NCBI RefSeq assembly: GCF_036231965.1
Contig: NZ_CP109499.1
Span: 1,736,001 to 1,800,000 of the forward strand
Length of the DNA: 64,000 nucleotides
From: Streptomyces sp. NBC_01428
Lineage (GTDB): Bacteria; Actinomycetota; Actinomycetes; Streptomycetales; Streptomycetaceae
Direction of reading: 5' to 3'
The notes beneath the pieces were generated by a model that ran no database searches, was not told where the DNA came from, and worked only from the letters and a program-made list of their open reading frames with translations. The position numbers were made by a program, and so were the translations under genes. This document shows, piece after piece, positions 9,490 to 17,538 of this stretch. How positions within the stretch are numbered: position 1 is the stretch's first letter; each line of letters opens with the position of its first letter.

Positions 9490-9962
9490 CGCTGCCCCGC
9501 GTGATCGATCCGGGTGCGGGCCCCACCACGGTCGTCGGAGGCACCCCGGTCTCCTTCCTCGTGACCGGGGACGACACGGCCGGCCGGTTCGGCCTCACCG
9601 AGCACCGGCTGCCGCCCCGCGCCCCGGGAGCGCCGCTCCACTTCCACAACGAGCTGACGGAGATGTTCTACGTGGCGAGCGGCGACGTGCTGCTCACGGT
9701 GGGCGGGGAGCGGCGCGTGGCGGGGCCGGGCACGTTCATGATGGTGCCGCCCGGGACCACCCACGCGTTCGGCAACCCCGGCGCCGACCCCGCCACCCTG
9801 CTGGTGATGTTCACCCCGGACGGCGGCCGGGAGAAGTACTTCCGCGAACTGGGCGACCTGTTGGACTCCTCGCCCGAACCGACCCCCGAGATGATGGAGG
9901 AACTGGCGCGCAGATTCGACCAGTTCCCCGCGACCGAGGGCCTCGTGGCCCCCGAGAAGTGA
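9486..9962 (+). CDS. single-domain cupin protein (paralogue of 18513-18980)
   Basis: A 158-residue cupin. Motif 1 is PLHFHNELTEMFYVASG (two His and the Glu ligand); motif 2 includes PPGTTHAFGNPG with the last His. All four metal ligands are therefore present and it may be a metalloenzyme. After the barrel comes a helical tail ending EMMEELARRFDQFPATE. The GTG start overlaps the exporter stop. The tail and barrel match a second cupin at 18513, which suggests duplication inside the cluster. The reaction is unknown; dioxygenase, isomerase, or lyase roles on a ring intermediate are possible. Confidence 0.82.
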   Translation: MTLPRVIDPGAGPTTVVGGTPVSFLVTGDDTAGRFGLTEHRLPPRAPGAPLHFHNELTEMFYVASGDVLLTVGGERRVAGPGTFMMVPPGTTHAFGNPGADPATLLVMFTPDGGREKYFRELGDLLDSSPEPTPEMMEELARRFDQFPATEGLVAPEK

Positions 9963-9972
9963 GGAGAGAACC

Positions 9973-10224
9973 GTGCCTGTGGTGACCGTGGACTGGTGGA
10001 AGGGCAACGACCGACAGAAACGAGCCGATCTCGTGGACGAACTGACCACGACGCTGGCCCGGGTCGCGGGATGCCCGAGAGAGGCCGTGACCGTGCTCGT
10101 GCGGGACGTCGAGCAGGATCACTGGGGCCGCGGAGGCGTCCTGGCCGACGCGCCCGCCGAGGAGCCGGCGGACCTGCCGCCGGTGCCGGACGGCGCCGAA
10201 CCCGTTCCGGCGAGGCGCCGTTGA
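9973..10224 (+). CDS. 4-oxalocrotonate tautomerase-like protein
   Basis: An 83-residue protein starting MPVVTVDWWKGNDRQK, with Pro2 (Pro1 after Met removal) in the position of the catalytic base of the tautomerase superfamily, followed by the beta-alpha-beta unit (RADLVDELTTTLARVAG, then VTVLVRDVEQDHWGRGG). The last 20 residues are Pro- and Ala-rich and probably disordered. GAGGAGAG precedes the GTG start. It is the last gene of the psuG operon, ten bases after the cupin, and may catalyse a keto-enol or double-bond shift on the base or its precursor. Confidence 0.8.
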   Translation: MPVVTVDWWKGNDRQKRADLVDELTTTLARVAGCPREAVTVLVRDVEQDHWGRGGVLADAPAEEPADLPPVPDGAEPVPARRR

Positions 10225-10248
10225 CGGGTTCGCGTGGACACGGTGGGT

Positions 10249-10273
10249 GGCCGGCAGCGGGACGCTGCCGGCC
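10249..10273. terminator. terminator of the psuG operon
   Basis: A perfect 10-bp stem (10249-10258 with 10264-10273) and a 5-base loop, 25 bases after the tautomerase stop. Confidence 0.6.
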
Positions 10274-11003
10274 GTTCGCCGTGTGCGGGGCGAGCCCGCG
10301 CGGGCGCACTCCGGGCCTCTCCCGCGTTCACAACCTGGTCCGTCGTCCCGCCCGCGAGCCCGATCGGTGATGCGCCGGACGAGGGCGCCGGCCACCGCGG
10401 CACGGCGGGCGCCCCGCACTGGCCGTACGCCCGGGGAGCCGCCCGCCGGGTCCATGAACCCTTTCCGCAGGGCGACTTGATCACGTCGCGCGGTCGCCGA
10501 TCGGGCACGAAACGGGCACGCTCCGGCCGTGAACAGGCACGCGGAGACTCGCTTCCGCGGCCGTCGCCCCACCACGCCGGCACCAGGCGCACCGCTACGT
10601 GCCGTGACAACGCCTGTACGGGGCCCCGCCGCGTCTCCGCCTCGCCGCCGCCTCGCGGACCGGCTCCCTCGGTGCCGGTGGCCCCGCCCCCGCAACACCG
10701 CATCACGGGGCGCCTGTTGTGAGCGGTCCTCCCCGGCGCCCGCGGTCGGCGCCGTGTCCGGACCCTTGCGAAAACTTGTCCGATACGCGCCAGCGCGCCC
10801 CCCGCTCCCCATGTAAGAGCCATGAAGCCGCGACCGTCGGTACACATCGTGCGTCAGAATGTGAACGTCGACGACGGCCGCCCTGTGCCGTTCCCTGCAG
10901 AACGTGAAGGAACGGGACGCCGTCTCCGGTCCCCCACGCGGTCCCCTCCGCAGGCGAACGGTGGTGCGGCGGCCGCACCCGGACCGAGGAGAGGACCCGC
11001 GCC
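10274..11003. other. 730-base region with no convincing gene
   Basis: Between the psuG operon terminator and the large SARP gene. Open frames here lack start signals and domain-like composition. The last part must contain the promoter of the SARP gene; GAGGAGAGGACC is its ribosome-binding site. Confidence 0.55.
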
Positions 11004-14000
11004 ATGCGCCAGCCAGCGCCGATTCGCTTTCGCATCCTCGGATCGCTGGAATGTTGGGACGGGGACGAACGCGTCCACGTCGGGGGTCCCGTCAGCGAAC
11101 GGGTCCTGGTGACGCTGCTCCTCGAACCGCAGCGCGTGCTGCCCGTGCACCGGCTGGTCGAGGCCGTCTGGGACGAGGACGCACCCGCCACCGCCGCGCA
11201 CCAGGTCCGCAAGGCCGTCGCCGAGCTGCGCCAGCGCATCCCGGACGGACGGACCCTCATCGCCACCGACGGTCCCGGATACCGCGCGGCCGTCACACCC
11301 GACCAGCTCGACCTTCTCCAGTTCACCGACGCCCTGCGCCGGGCCCGCGACCACGCGGCCGCCGGTCTTCCCGCGGAGGCCACGGCGCTGCTGCGGGAGG
11401 CCGTCGCCCTGTGGCGCGGCCCCGTCCTGTCCGGCAGCGGCGGCGCGGTCGTCGACGCGGCCTCCGCGTCGCTGGAGGAACGGCGGATGACCGCCGTGGA
11501 GCAGCTCTTCGACCTCAGGCTCGACGCCGGTGAGAGTGCCGAACTCATCGCCGAGATCCGTGACGCGATCGGCGGGAACCCGTTGCGCGAGACGCTGCGC
11601 GGCCAGCTGATGCTCGCCCTCTACCGCTCGGGCCGGCAGGCCGAGGCGCTGGAGGAGTACGGCACGATCCGCGCCGTCCTCGACGAGGAGCTCGGCATCC
11701 AGCCCGGCGACGCCCTGCGCGAGCTGCACCAGGCCATCCTGCGCAACGACCCGGCGCTGACCGCGCCCGCGACGGCCGCCGCCACGGCGGCTCCGACGGT
11801 CACCGGCAGCCGCTCCACCCTCCCCTACGACCTGCGCGACTTCACCGGCCGCGAGGAGGAACTGCACAAGCTCCTCGGGTTCGTCGAGGACGCCACCGGC
11901 TCCGGACCGCTGATCGTCGCGATCGACGGCATGGGCGGCAGCGGCAAGACCTCGCTGGCCGTCCGCGCCGCCCACCGGCTCGCCGAGCGCTACCCCGACG
12001 CGCAACTCCACCTGGACCTGCGCGGCTACACCCCCGGCGAGGAACCGCTCGCACCGGCCGCGGCGGCCGAGGCGCTGCTGCGCATGCTGGGTGTTCCGGG
12101 CGAGCGCATCCCGGACGACCCGCAGGGCCGCATCTCCCTGTGGCGGTCGACGATGACCCGGCACCGGATGATCCTGCTGCTCGACAACGTGGTCGACGAG
12201 GCCCAGGTGAAACCCCTGCTGGCCTCCCCCACCGGCACCGTCGTCCTCGTCACCAGCCGCGCGCTGCTCGTGGACCTGGACGCGGCCCACTCCGTCTCCC
12301 TCGGCACCATGGCACCGCCGGACAGCGTCGCCCTGATCGTCGGCATCATCGGGGAGCGGCGGGCGCACGCCGAGGCCGCGGCCGTCGCCGAACTCGCCGA
12401 CCTCAGCGGGCACTTACCCCTCGCCCTGCGTATCGCGGCGGCCCGGCTGCGCAAACGGCCCCGCTGGACCGTGCGCTATCTCGTGGACCGGCTCCGCGAC
12501 GACACCCACCGCCTCGCGGAACTGAGCGCCGGCGAGCGCAGCGTGGAGGTCACCCTGCGTCTGTCGTACGAGGGCCTGGACGCCGACTACCGCAAGTCGT
12601 TCCGCCTGTTGGGCCAGCATCCGGGCGCGGACCTCGACGTCTACACGGCGGCGGCACTGCTCGACCTCGGGGTCCGAGACGCGGAGGACATCCTCGAATA
12701 CCTCCTCGACATGCACCTCGTGCAGCAGCACGAACCGGGCCGTTACGCGTTCCACGACCTCGTGCGCAGTTTCGCCCACATGCTGTCGCGGGCCCGGAGT
12801 TCCGGCGGCACCGGCGAGTTCAGCGAGGAGGCGGCCGGGGCGGTCCGCCGGCTGCTGGAGTTCTCGATCACCGCCTCGGACGCGGCCTGCGACCTGCTCT
12901 TCCCCGGCCGGGTGCGGATGGCCCGCCCGACGCCCTCGTTCCGTCCCGAACTGGCGCCGCTCGGCACGCCGGAGGCCGCCCGCGACTGGTTCGAGCGCGA
13001 ACAGGACAGTCTCCTCGCGGCGATCGCCCTGGCCTTCCGCCGGGGGCTGGACCGCGAGGTCGCCCTGCTCGCGGCGAACGTCGTCTTCCACCTCGATCTG
13101 CGGGGCAGGCTCGACGACTTCCTCGCGCTGTGCCACACCGCGCTCGCCGCGGCCCGCCGGCTGGGCGAAGCCGATCTCCTGCGGCTGAGCCTGTCCAACC
13201 TGGCGGTCGCCTGCTGGAAGCGCGGCAGGTTCGAGGACGGCATAGCGGCGGCGGTCGAGGCCCATCGGCTCGCCGTCGACCTCGGCGACCGGCGCGGACA
13301 GGCCAAGGACACCGGTGTGCTGGGCCTGTTGCTCGCCACCACCGGCCGCTTCGAGGAGGCGCTGCCCCGGCTGGAGCAGTCGATCGCCCTCAAGCGCGAA
13401 CTGGGCGCCGAACGCGCCGAGGCGGAGTCCCTGTCGAACGTCAGCGGCGTCTACATGGAGCGCGGTCACTTCGCCCAGGCGGTGCAGGCGGCGTCCCGCT
13501 CGATCGAACTCGCCCGCAAGATCGGGGCGTCGGAGAAGGAACTGGTGGGGTTGAACGACCTCGCGCAGATCCAGCTCGCGATGGGTGACGTCGAGACGGC
13601 GGCCCGTACGCTCGCGGCGGCCCGTGAACGCGCACCCGGTGTACTGGCCCCGGCCGAACGGGCGTTGCAGCTCGTCCTCTCCGCGGAGGCCGAGGGGCGG
13701 CTCGGTCGCCGGCAGCAGGTGCTGCACTGGGTGGAGGAGGCACTCGCCACCAAGGGCCTCGAGGACGCGCCCGTACGGGAGGCGACCGTGTGGAACACCG
13801 CCGGCCGGTTCTTCCGGCAGGGGGGCGATCACCGGCGGGCGCTGGAACTGCACCGGCAGGCCCACGCCTCCGCGGCCAAACTGGGTCACCGGGTGGAGGA
13901 GGCCTACGCCCTGGACGGCGCCGCCCAGGCGCTCGCGGCGCTGGGGGACGCGGCGGGGGCGGCCGAACAGGGCGCCGCCGCGGAGGATGCCTTCCAGTCG

Positions 14001-14036
14001 ATGGCCATCCCCGGACGCGTCCGCCGAGGGGACTGA
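11004..14036 (+). CDS. large SARP regulator (AfsR type: SARP, NB-ARC, TPR), TTA-containing
   Basis: A 1010-residue AfsR-like regulator. Residues 1-95 are a winged helix (IRFRILGSLECWDGDE); about 100-250 are the bacterial transcriptional activator domain (ALLREAVALWRG, ALYRSGRQAEALEEY). About 275-560 are an NB-ARC ATPase with Walker A GMGGSGKTSL and a DNVVDE-type Walker B region. About 650-1000 are TPR-like helical repeats. ATP hydrolysis and the TPRs probably gate DNA binding. Codon 471 is TTA (12414-12416, in GHLPLA), so the protein should be made only when the bldA leucyl-tRNA is available. It lies in the centre of the probable C-nucleoside cluster and is the best candidate for its activator. 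Confidence 0.93.
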   Translation: MRQPAPIRFRILGSLECWDGDERVHVGGPVSERVLVTLLLEPQRVLPVHRLVEAVWDEDAPATAAHQVRKAVAELRQRIPDGRTLIATDGPGYRAAVTPDQLDLLQFTDALRRARDHAAAGLPAEATALLREAVALWRGPVLSGSGGAVVDAASASLEERRMTAVEQLFDLRLDAGESAELIAEIRDAIGGNPLRETLRGQLMLALYRSGRQAEALEEYGTIRAVLDEELGIQPGDALRELHQAILRNDPALTAPATAAATAAPTVTGSRSTLPYDLRDFTGREEELHKLLGFVEDATGSGPLIVAIDGMGGSGKTSLAVRAAHRLAERYPDAQLHLDLRGYTPGEEPLAPAAAAEALLRMLGVPGERIPDDPQGRISLWRSTMTRHRMILLLDNVVDEAQVKPLLASPTGTVVLVTSRALLVDLDAAHSVSLGTMAPPDSVALIVGIIGERRAHAEAAAVAELADLSGHLPLALRIAAARLRKRPRWTVRYLVDRLRDDTHRLAELSAGERSVEVTLRLSYEGLDADYRKSFRLLGQHPGADLDVYTAAALLDLGVRDAEDILEYLLDMHLVQQHEPGRYAFHDLVRSFAHMLSRARSSGGTGEFSEEAAGAVRRLLEFSITASDAACDLLFPGRVRMARPTPSFRPELAPLGTPEAARDWFEREQDSLLAAIALAFRRGLDREVALLAANVVFHLDLRGRLDDFLALCHTALAAARRLGEADLLRLSLSNLAVACWKRGRFEDGIAAAVEAHRLAVDLGDRRGQAKDTGVLGLLLATTGRFEEALPRLEQSIALKRELGAERAEAESLSNVSGVYMERGHFAQAVQAASRSIELARKIGASEKELVGLNDLAQIQLAMGDVETAARTLAAARERAPGVLAPAERALQLVLSAEAEGRLGRRQQVLHWVEEALATKGLEDAPVREATVWNTAGRFFRQGGDHRRALELHRQAHASAAKLGHRVEEAYALDGAAQALAALGDAAGAAEQGAAAEDAFQSMAIPGRVRRGD

Positions 14037-14115
14037 CGTCCCCCCGACGTTCGGGAGAGCGGCGGTTCCGTCGACGCCGGCGGCGCGCACGCCCCGTACG
14101 GCTGCCGCCCGAACG

Positions 14116-14162
14116 CCTCATGCCGATGCCCGCCGTGAACAACGGCGGGCATCGGCATGAGG
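14116..14162. terminator. strong bidirectional terminator
   Basis: A perfect 19-bp stem (14116-14134 with 14144-14162) between the convergent large SARP gene and the DEGPN-repeat gene. Confidence 0.75.
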
Positions 14163-14209
14163 TGCGCGGGTCGGCGGTGGGGGGGGCGCCGCGCCCGGTG
14201 AAGCGGCGC

Positions 14210-14863
14210 TCAGGCGGCGATGACGTTGGGGCCTTCGTCACCGTCGGCGCCGAGGGCCACCACGTTCGGACCCTCGTCGCCGTCAGCACCGGCCGTGACG
14301 ACGTTGGGACCCTCATCGCCCGAGACTCCCGCGGCGATCACGTTGGGACCCTCGTCGCCGTCAGCGCCCGCGGCCACCACGTTGGGACCCTCATCGCCGT
14401 CGGCACCCGCGGCCACCACGTTGGGACCCTCGTCACCGTCCGCACCCGCAGCCACCACGTTGGGACCCTCATCGCCGTCGGCACCGGCCGCGACGACGTT
14501 GGGACCCTCATCGCCGAGGACACGGGCGGGCACCACGTTCGGGCCCTCGTCGCCCAGGACGGCCGCGGCGATCACGTTCGGACCCTCGTCACCGTCGGCG
14601 CGCGCGGCGACGACGTTCGGGCCCTCGTCACCGTTCTTACCGGCCGTGATCACGTTCGGGCCCTCGTCGGAGGCGGGCGCCAGGAACAGGCTGCTGTTCG
14701 AGGCCGCGTGCCCGGCGAACGTGATGCCGAAGACGGCGTTCGGGCCCTCGTCCGAGACCGGGCCCGCGGCCGTCGCGCCGGCGGCGATGCCGGCGCCGAG
14801 GGCCAGGGTGATCGCCGCGTGGGCGAAGAAGCCCGCCGAGGTTCCGAAGCCCTTGCTGATCAT
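14210..14863 (-). CDS. secreted DEGPN tandem-repeat protein, function unknown
   Basis: A 217-residue protein not assigned to any family I know. Residues 1-37 look like a signal peptide: Lys4, a long Ala/Gly/Leu hydrophobic run and AGATAAG as a possible cleavage region. The rest is dominated by the pentapeptide DEGPN, which occurs 13 times. The last 12 copies are in strict tandem with a 13-residue period (typical unit DEGPNVVAAGADG) running to the C-terminus; the first copy is near residue 38. The array is acidic, has no Cys, and most units have no Ser, Thr or Lys. AAGGCGG precedes the ATG. It has its own upstream region, because a terminator separates it from the ATP-grasp-like gene. It could be a multi-core precursor peptide, a metal-binding secreted repeat protein, or an assembly protein. 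Confidence 0.8.
   Translation of the reverse strand: MISKGFGTSAGFFAHAAITLALGAGIAAGATAAGPVSDEGPNAVFGITFAGHAASNSSLFLAPASDEGPNVITAGKNGDEGPNVVAARADGDEGPNVIAAAVLGDEGPNVVPARVLGDEGPNVVAAGADGDEGPNVVAAGADGDEGPNVVAAGADGDEGPNVVAAGADGDEGPNVIAAGVSGDEGPNVVTAGADGDEGPNVVALGADGDEGPNVIAA
14216..14670. repeat. 39-bp tandem coding repeats (12 units)
   Basis: Copies begin every 39 bases (for example 14225 and 14264 for the complement of the DEGPN codons). They are in frame, with third-base variation between units, so amino-acid selection is likely to have kept the motif. Several central units are nearly identical in DNA, which suggests recent expansion. Confidence 0.9.
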
Positions 14864-15036
14864 GGTGTCCGCCTTCTGTCGTCGCGGTGCGGTGCTGACA
14901 GAAAGAAAGGTCGCGTCCGGCGCTCCCGGCCCGTTCCGCGTCCGTTACCGCCCTCTCGGGCACGACGGGGAAGCGCCCGGGAACGGCATCGGCGGGGCTC
15001 CGGCCGCCGTCTTCGCCGCCTCTCGGGGGTGCCGAA

Positions 15037-15081
15037 GACGACCGCCCGCACGGCCCTTTTCGGGCCGTACGGGCGGTCGTC
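15037..15081. terminator. terminator of the ATP-grasp-like gene
   Basis: A 20-bp stem with one mismatch (15037-15056 with 15062-15081) around a TTTTC loop, 40 bases after the stop of the minus-strand ATP-grasp-like gene and before the DEGPN gene. Confidence 0.75.
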
Positions 15082-15120
15082 GGGAACGGGGTGCGGCCGG
15101 TCGCGCGGGGGGCGTCGGCC

Positions 15121-16314
15121 TCAGAGGTGGTCGGGGCGCCGGCTCACCTCCGCACGGAGGAGACGCCCGACGGCGGTGACCGTCTCGGCGGCCTGCTGCG
15201 TCGACTCCGCGCTCAGCATCACGTGGCCCTCCGCGCCCGCGCCGTGGCCCGGGATGTCGTCCCCGGACGCGTACGGGAAGTGCACCCGGTGGACGCCGGG
15301 CAGCTCGGAGACCGCCTCCAGGCCGGACACCGACAGCAGCCGTCCCGTCGGCAGCCGATAGGACGCGACGGCCGCGTACCGGTCGGCGGTCGGTACGTTC
15401 ACGGGTTTCCCGGCGAGCACCTGGACGAGTTCCTCGTCGGCGTCGAAGCCCGTCGCGAGCTCGATCAGCGAGGCCAGCGGCTCGTCCGGCCAGGTCGCGC
15501 GCGAGCGCACCACGCGTGGTCCGTCGGCGGTCAGGACGACCACGGTGTAGGCGTAGCCGAACTCGTAACCGGCGAGGTCGAGCAGCTCGGTCACGATCGC
15601 GCGCGCCTCTGCCTCGTCCCGTTCCCCCAGAGGCGCCGGGAAGAGGTGACTGCTCGGATGCCAGGCGCCGTGCAGGGCCACGACACCCACCACCCGGTGC
15701 ATGCCGTCGACGGTGAGGGTCACGACGCCGTACTCGGGGCCCTCCAGGTACTGCTCCACCAGATACGAGCGCTCGCCGGCCGTCGCGTCCCGGGCGCCGG
15801 CGATCCCCGAACAGACGGGAAGGGTGCGGACGGTCACCTGCGCGCCGATCTCCTCGACCGCGGCGGGCAGTTCCTCCGCCGTACGGGCGCGGGCGGCGGG
15901 GACGTACGAGTGCCGGCTGCCGTTGAGCAGGGCCCGCATCGCCGCGGGTTCGCCCAGGAGCCGGGCCGCGTCCGCCGGGTTGGGGGTCAGTCCCAGACGG
16001 GCCGCGGTCCCGGCGACGGCGGGGAGTTCGGCCGTGCCCGCACAGGCCAGCAGCCGCTGACTCCCGTGGACGCGGACCGACGCCTCGATCGACCCGGCGA
16101 GGGCGTCCTCGTCCGCGAAGTCGACCTGGTCCACCGGCACTTCGGGCGGAAGGCAGGCGTCGTGGGGCGGGAGCGTGTCCGTGAGCACCCGTACGGCGAA
16201 GCCGGCGGCGACGGCCGCGCGCACCAGGCGGGGTGAGGGACAGAGCAGCAGCAGACGCTGCGGAGCACTCTCCGGGGGGTCGGGCTCTCGGTGGCGGTCG
16301 GCCGTCGCACTCAT
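15121..16314 (-). CDS. ATP-grasp-fold protein with altered catalytic residues
   Basis: A 397-residue protein with the layout of ATP-grasp carboxylate-amine ligases. It has an N-terminal Rossmann-like part (LLLLCPSPRLVRAAV), a central part ending SYLVEQYLEGPEYGV followed by VDG, and the LIELATGFD helix after the metal-binding loop. Two expected motifs look degraded. The ATP-binding V-x-K-P segment reads VTVRTLPVCSG, and the E-x-N-x-R magnesium loop aligns with RSRATWPDE, so the metal ligands are not obvious. It may be a divergent ligase or a non-catalytic partner. GAGGAG precedes the ATG. It is divergent from the cysE operon and upstream, on the same strand, of the DEGPN protein, which could be its partner or substrate; that link is inference. 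Confidence 0.7.
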   Translation of the reverse strand: MSATADRHREPDPPESAPQRLLLLCPSPRLVRAAVAAGFAVRVLTDTLPPHDACLPPEVPVDQVDFADEDALAGSIEASVRVHGSQRLLACAGTAELPAVAGTAARLGLTPNPADAARLLGEPAAMRALLNGSRHSYVPAARARTAEELPAAVEEIGAQVTVRTLPVCSGIAGARDATAGERSYLVEQYLEGPEYGVVTLTVDGMHRVVGVVALHGAWHPSSHLFPAPLGERDEAEARAIVTELLDLAGYEFGYAYTVVVLTADGPRVVRSRATWPDEPLASLIELATGFDADEELVQVLAGKPVNVPTADRYAAVASYRLPTGRLLSVSGLEAVSELPGVHRVHFPYASGDDIPGHGAGAEGHVMLSAESTQQAAETVTAVGRLLRAEVSRRPDHL

Positions 16315-16748
16315 GGCTGGCTCCTCGTCTCCTCGACGGCGGGCGGGACCGGACGGGAGGGTTGCCCGTCGATGTCCCACGTGCCCCGGACAACTGATGG
16401 TTCGTACATAGGTGGTTGCTTCCTTGCGCGTAAAGGCGCCGGACCGGATCTCCTGGTCGTGCTCCGCGCGTCCCGGCGCGGAGTGGCGCTCGACGGGAGT
16501 GTCCCGGGGGCCGTTCCCGGATCCCTCCCCGTGCGTTCCCGGTCCGGCTCGGATCGCGGCTCCCGTGGACCGGCGACCGGGGAACCGGCCGGGAAGGGAT
16601 CGGGAACGGGGCGAGGCAGGCTCTGTCCGGGACCTCGACCTACCACGGCGGCCGTCAGGATCCCCCCTCGCTCCACCGGGAGCAGAAGCACCCCCCACCG
16701 TCCCGGACCCCTCCGCGGCCGCCTCCCTTCCCCCGACTGGAGCCCCCC
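16315..16748. promoter_or_regulatory. divergent promoter region with long imperfect stem-loop
   Basis: 434 bases between the ATP-grasp-like gene and cysE with no gene. Segments near 16511-16528 and 16592-16610 are inverted copies with few mismatches, and inner segments also pair, so about 100 bases can fold into a long imperfect stem. GGGAACGGGG at 16602-16611 also occurs upstream of psuG (6297-6306). It may hold shared regulator sites or a structured leader of cysE. Confidence 0.4.
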
Positions 16749-17441
16749 GTGAGCGCCACTTCCCAGGAGCCCGCCTCTGTACTTCCCTTCCGACGGGCCG
16801 GTGCGGACGCCGGCCGTGCCGTGCCGACCGCCACCCCTCCCGACCTCACCGGTACCGGTCTGCTGCGTCTGATGCGCGAGGACCTGCACGTCGTCGTCGA
16901 GCGCGACCCCTCCGTACGGGGCCGGCTGGAGGCGGCGCTGCATCCCGCGCTGACCGCGCTGTGGACGCACCGGGTCGCCCACCGGCTGCACACCCGGGGA
17001 CACCGGATGGCGGCACGGCTGCTGGCCCGCTGGGCACGGCGGCTGACCGCCGTCGAGATCCACCCCGGGGCGGTACTGGGCCGTCGCGTGTTCATCGACC
17101 ACGGAGCCGCCGTGGTCATCGGCGAGACGTGCACGGTCGGCGACGACGTGACGATCTACCACCAGGTGACGCTCGGCGCGGTCGGCTGGTGGAGCGACAA
17201 CAACCGGCCCGAGGGCGCCCGCAGGCACCCGGTGGTCGGCCGCAACGTCGTCCTCGGCACGAACGCCACCGTGCTGGGGCCGGTGACCGTCGGCGACGAC
17301 GCCGTCATCGGCGCGCAGGCACTGGTCAACAAGGACGTCCCGGAGGGGACACGGATGCTGGCCGCCACCGCGACGACGGGCAGGCGGGGCCGCCCGTCCG
17401 AGGACGTCATCGCGAGCATCGCCTCCGCCGGCTCCTGGTAG
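16749..17441 (+). CDS. cysE: serine O-acetyltransferase
   Basis: A 230-residue serine acetyltransferase making O-acetyl-L-serine from serine and acetyl-CoA. The N-terminal helical part is followed by the left-handed beta-helix with the hallmark AVEIHPGAVLGRRVFIDHG, VVIGET, and VGRNVVLGTNATVLGPVTVG. A short insertion (WWSDNNRPEGARRHP) lies in the active-site loop. It starts operon B with a GTG. Next to a cysteine-synthase-like gene and biosynthetic genes it probably supplies O-acetylserine for beta-replacement, rather than serving primary cysteine synthesis. Confidence 0.9.
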   Translation: MSATSQEPASVLPFRRAGADAGRAVPTATPPDLTGTGLLRLMREDLHVVVERDPSVRGRLEAALHPALTALWTHRVAHRLHTRGHRMAARLLARWARRLTAVEIHPGAVLGRRVFIDHGAAVVIGETCTVGDDVTIYHQVTLGAVGWWSDNNRPEGARRHPVVGRNVVLGTNATVLGPVTVGDDAVIGAQALVNKDVPEGTRMLAATATTGRRGRPSEDVIASIASAGSW

Positions 17442-17538
17442 CCCCGCACCTACCGCGCCCCCGACACCGGCGGCACCCCCTTGGTGACCGCAGGCCCAAC
17501 CACCCCGCACCGGACCGGAACTGACGAGGAATCACATC

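Noticed and set aside
14216..14670. CRISPR-like array of regularly spaced repeats
   Set aside because: The period is 39 bases with no unique spacers, the repeats are in frame within a coding sequence, and there are no cas genes.
14210..14863. Classical graspetide with internal side-chain lactones or lactams
   Set aside because: Most repeat units have no Ser, Thr or Lys to bond with Asp or Glu, and the adjacent ATP-grasp protein seems to lack metal ligands.
14220..15179. Long plus-strand open frame opposite the DEGPN gene
   Set aside because: It arises from the repeats read in the antisense direction. The minus frame has a start signal, a signal peptide and a meaningful repeat.
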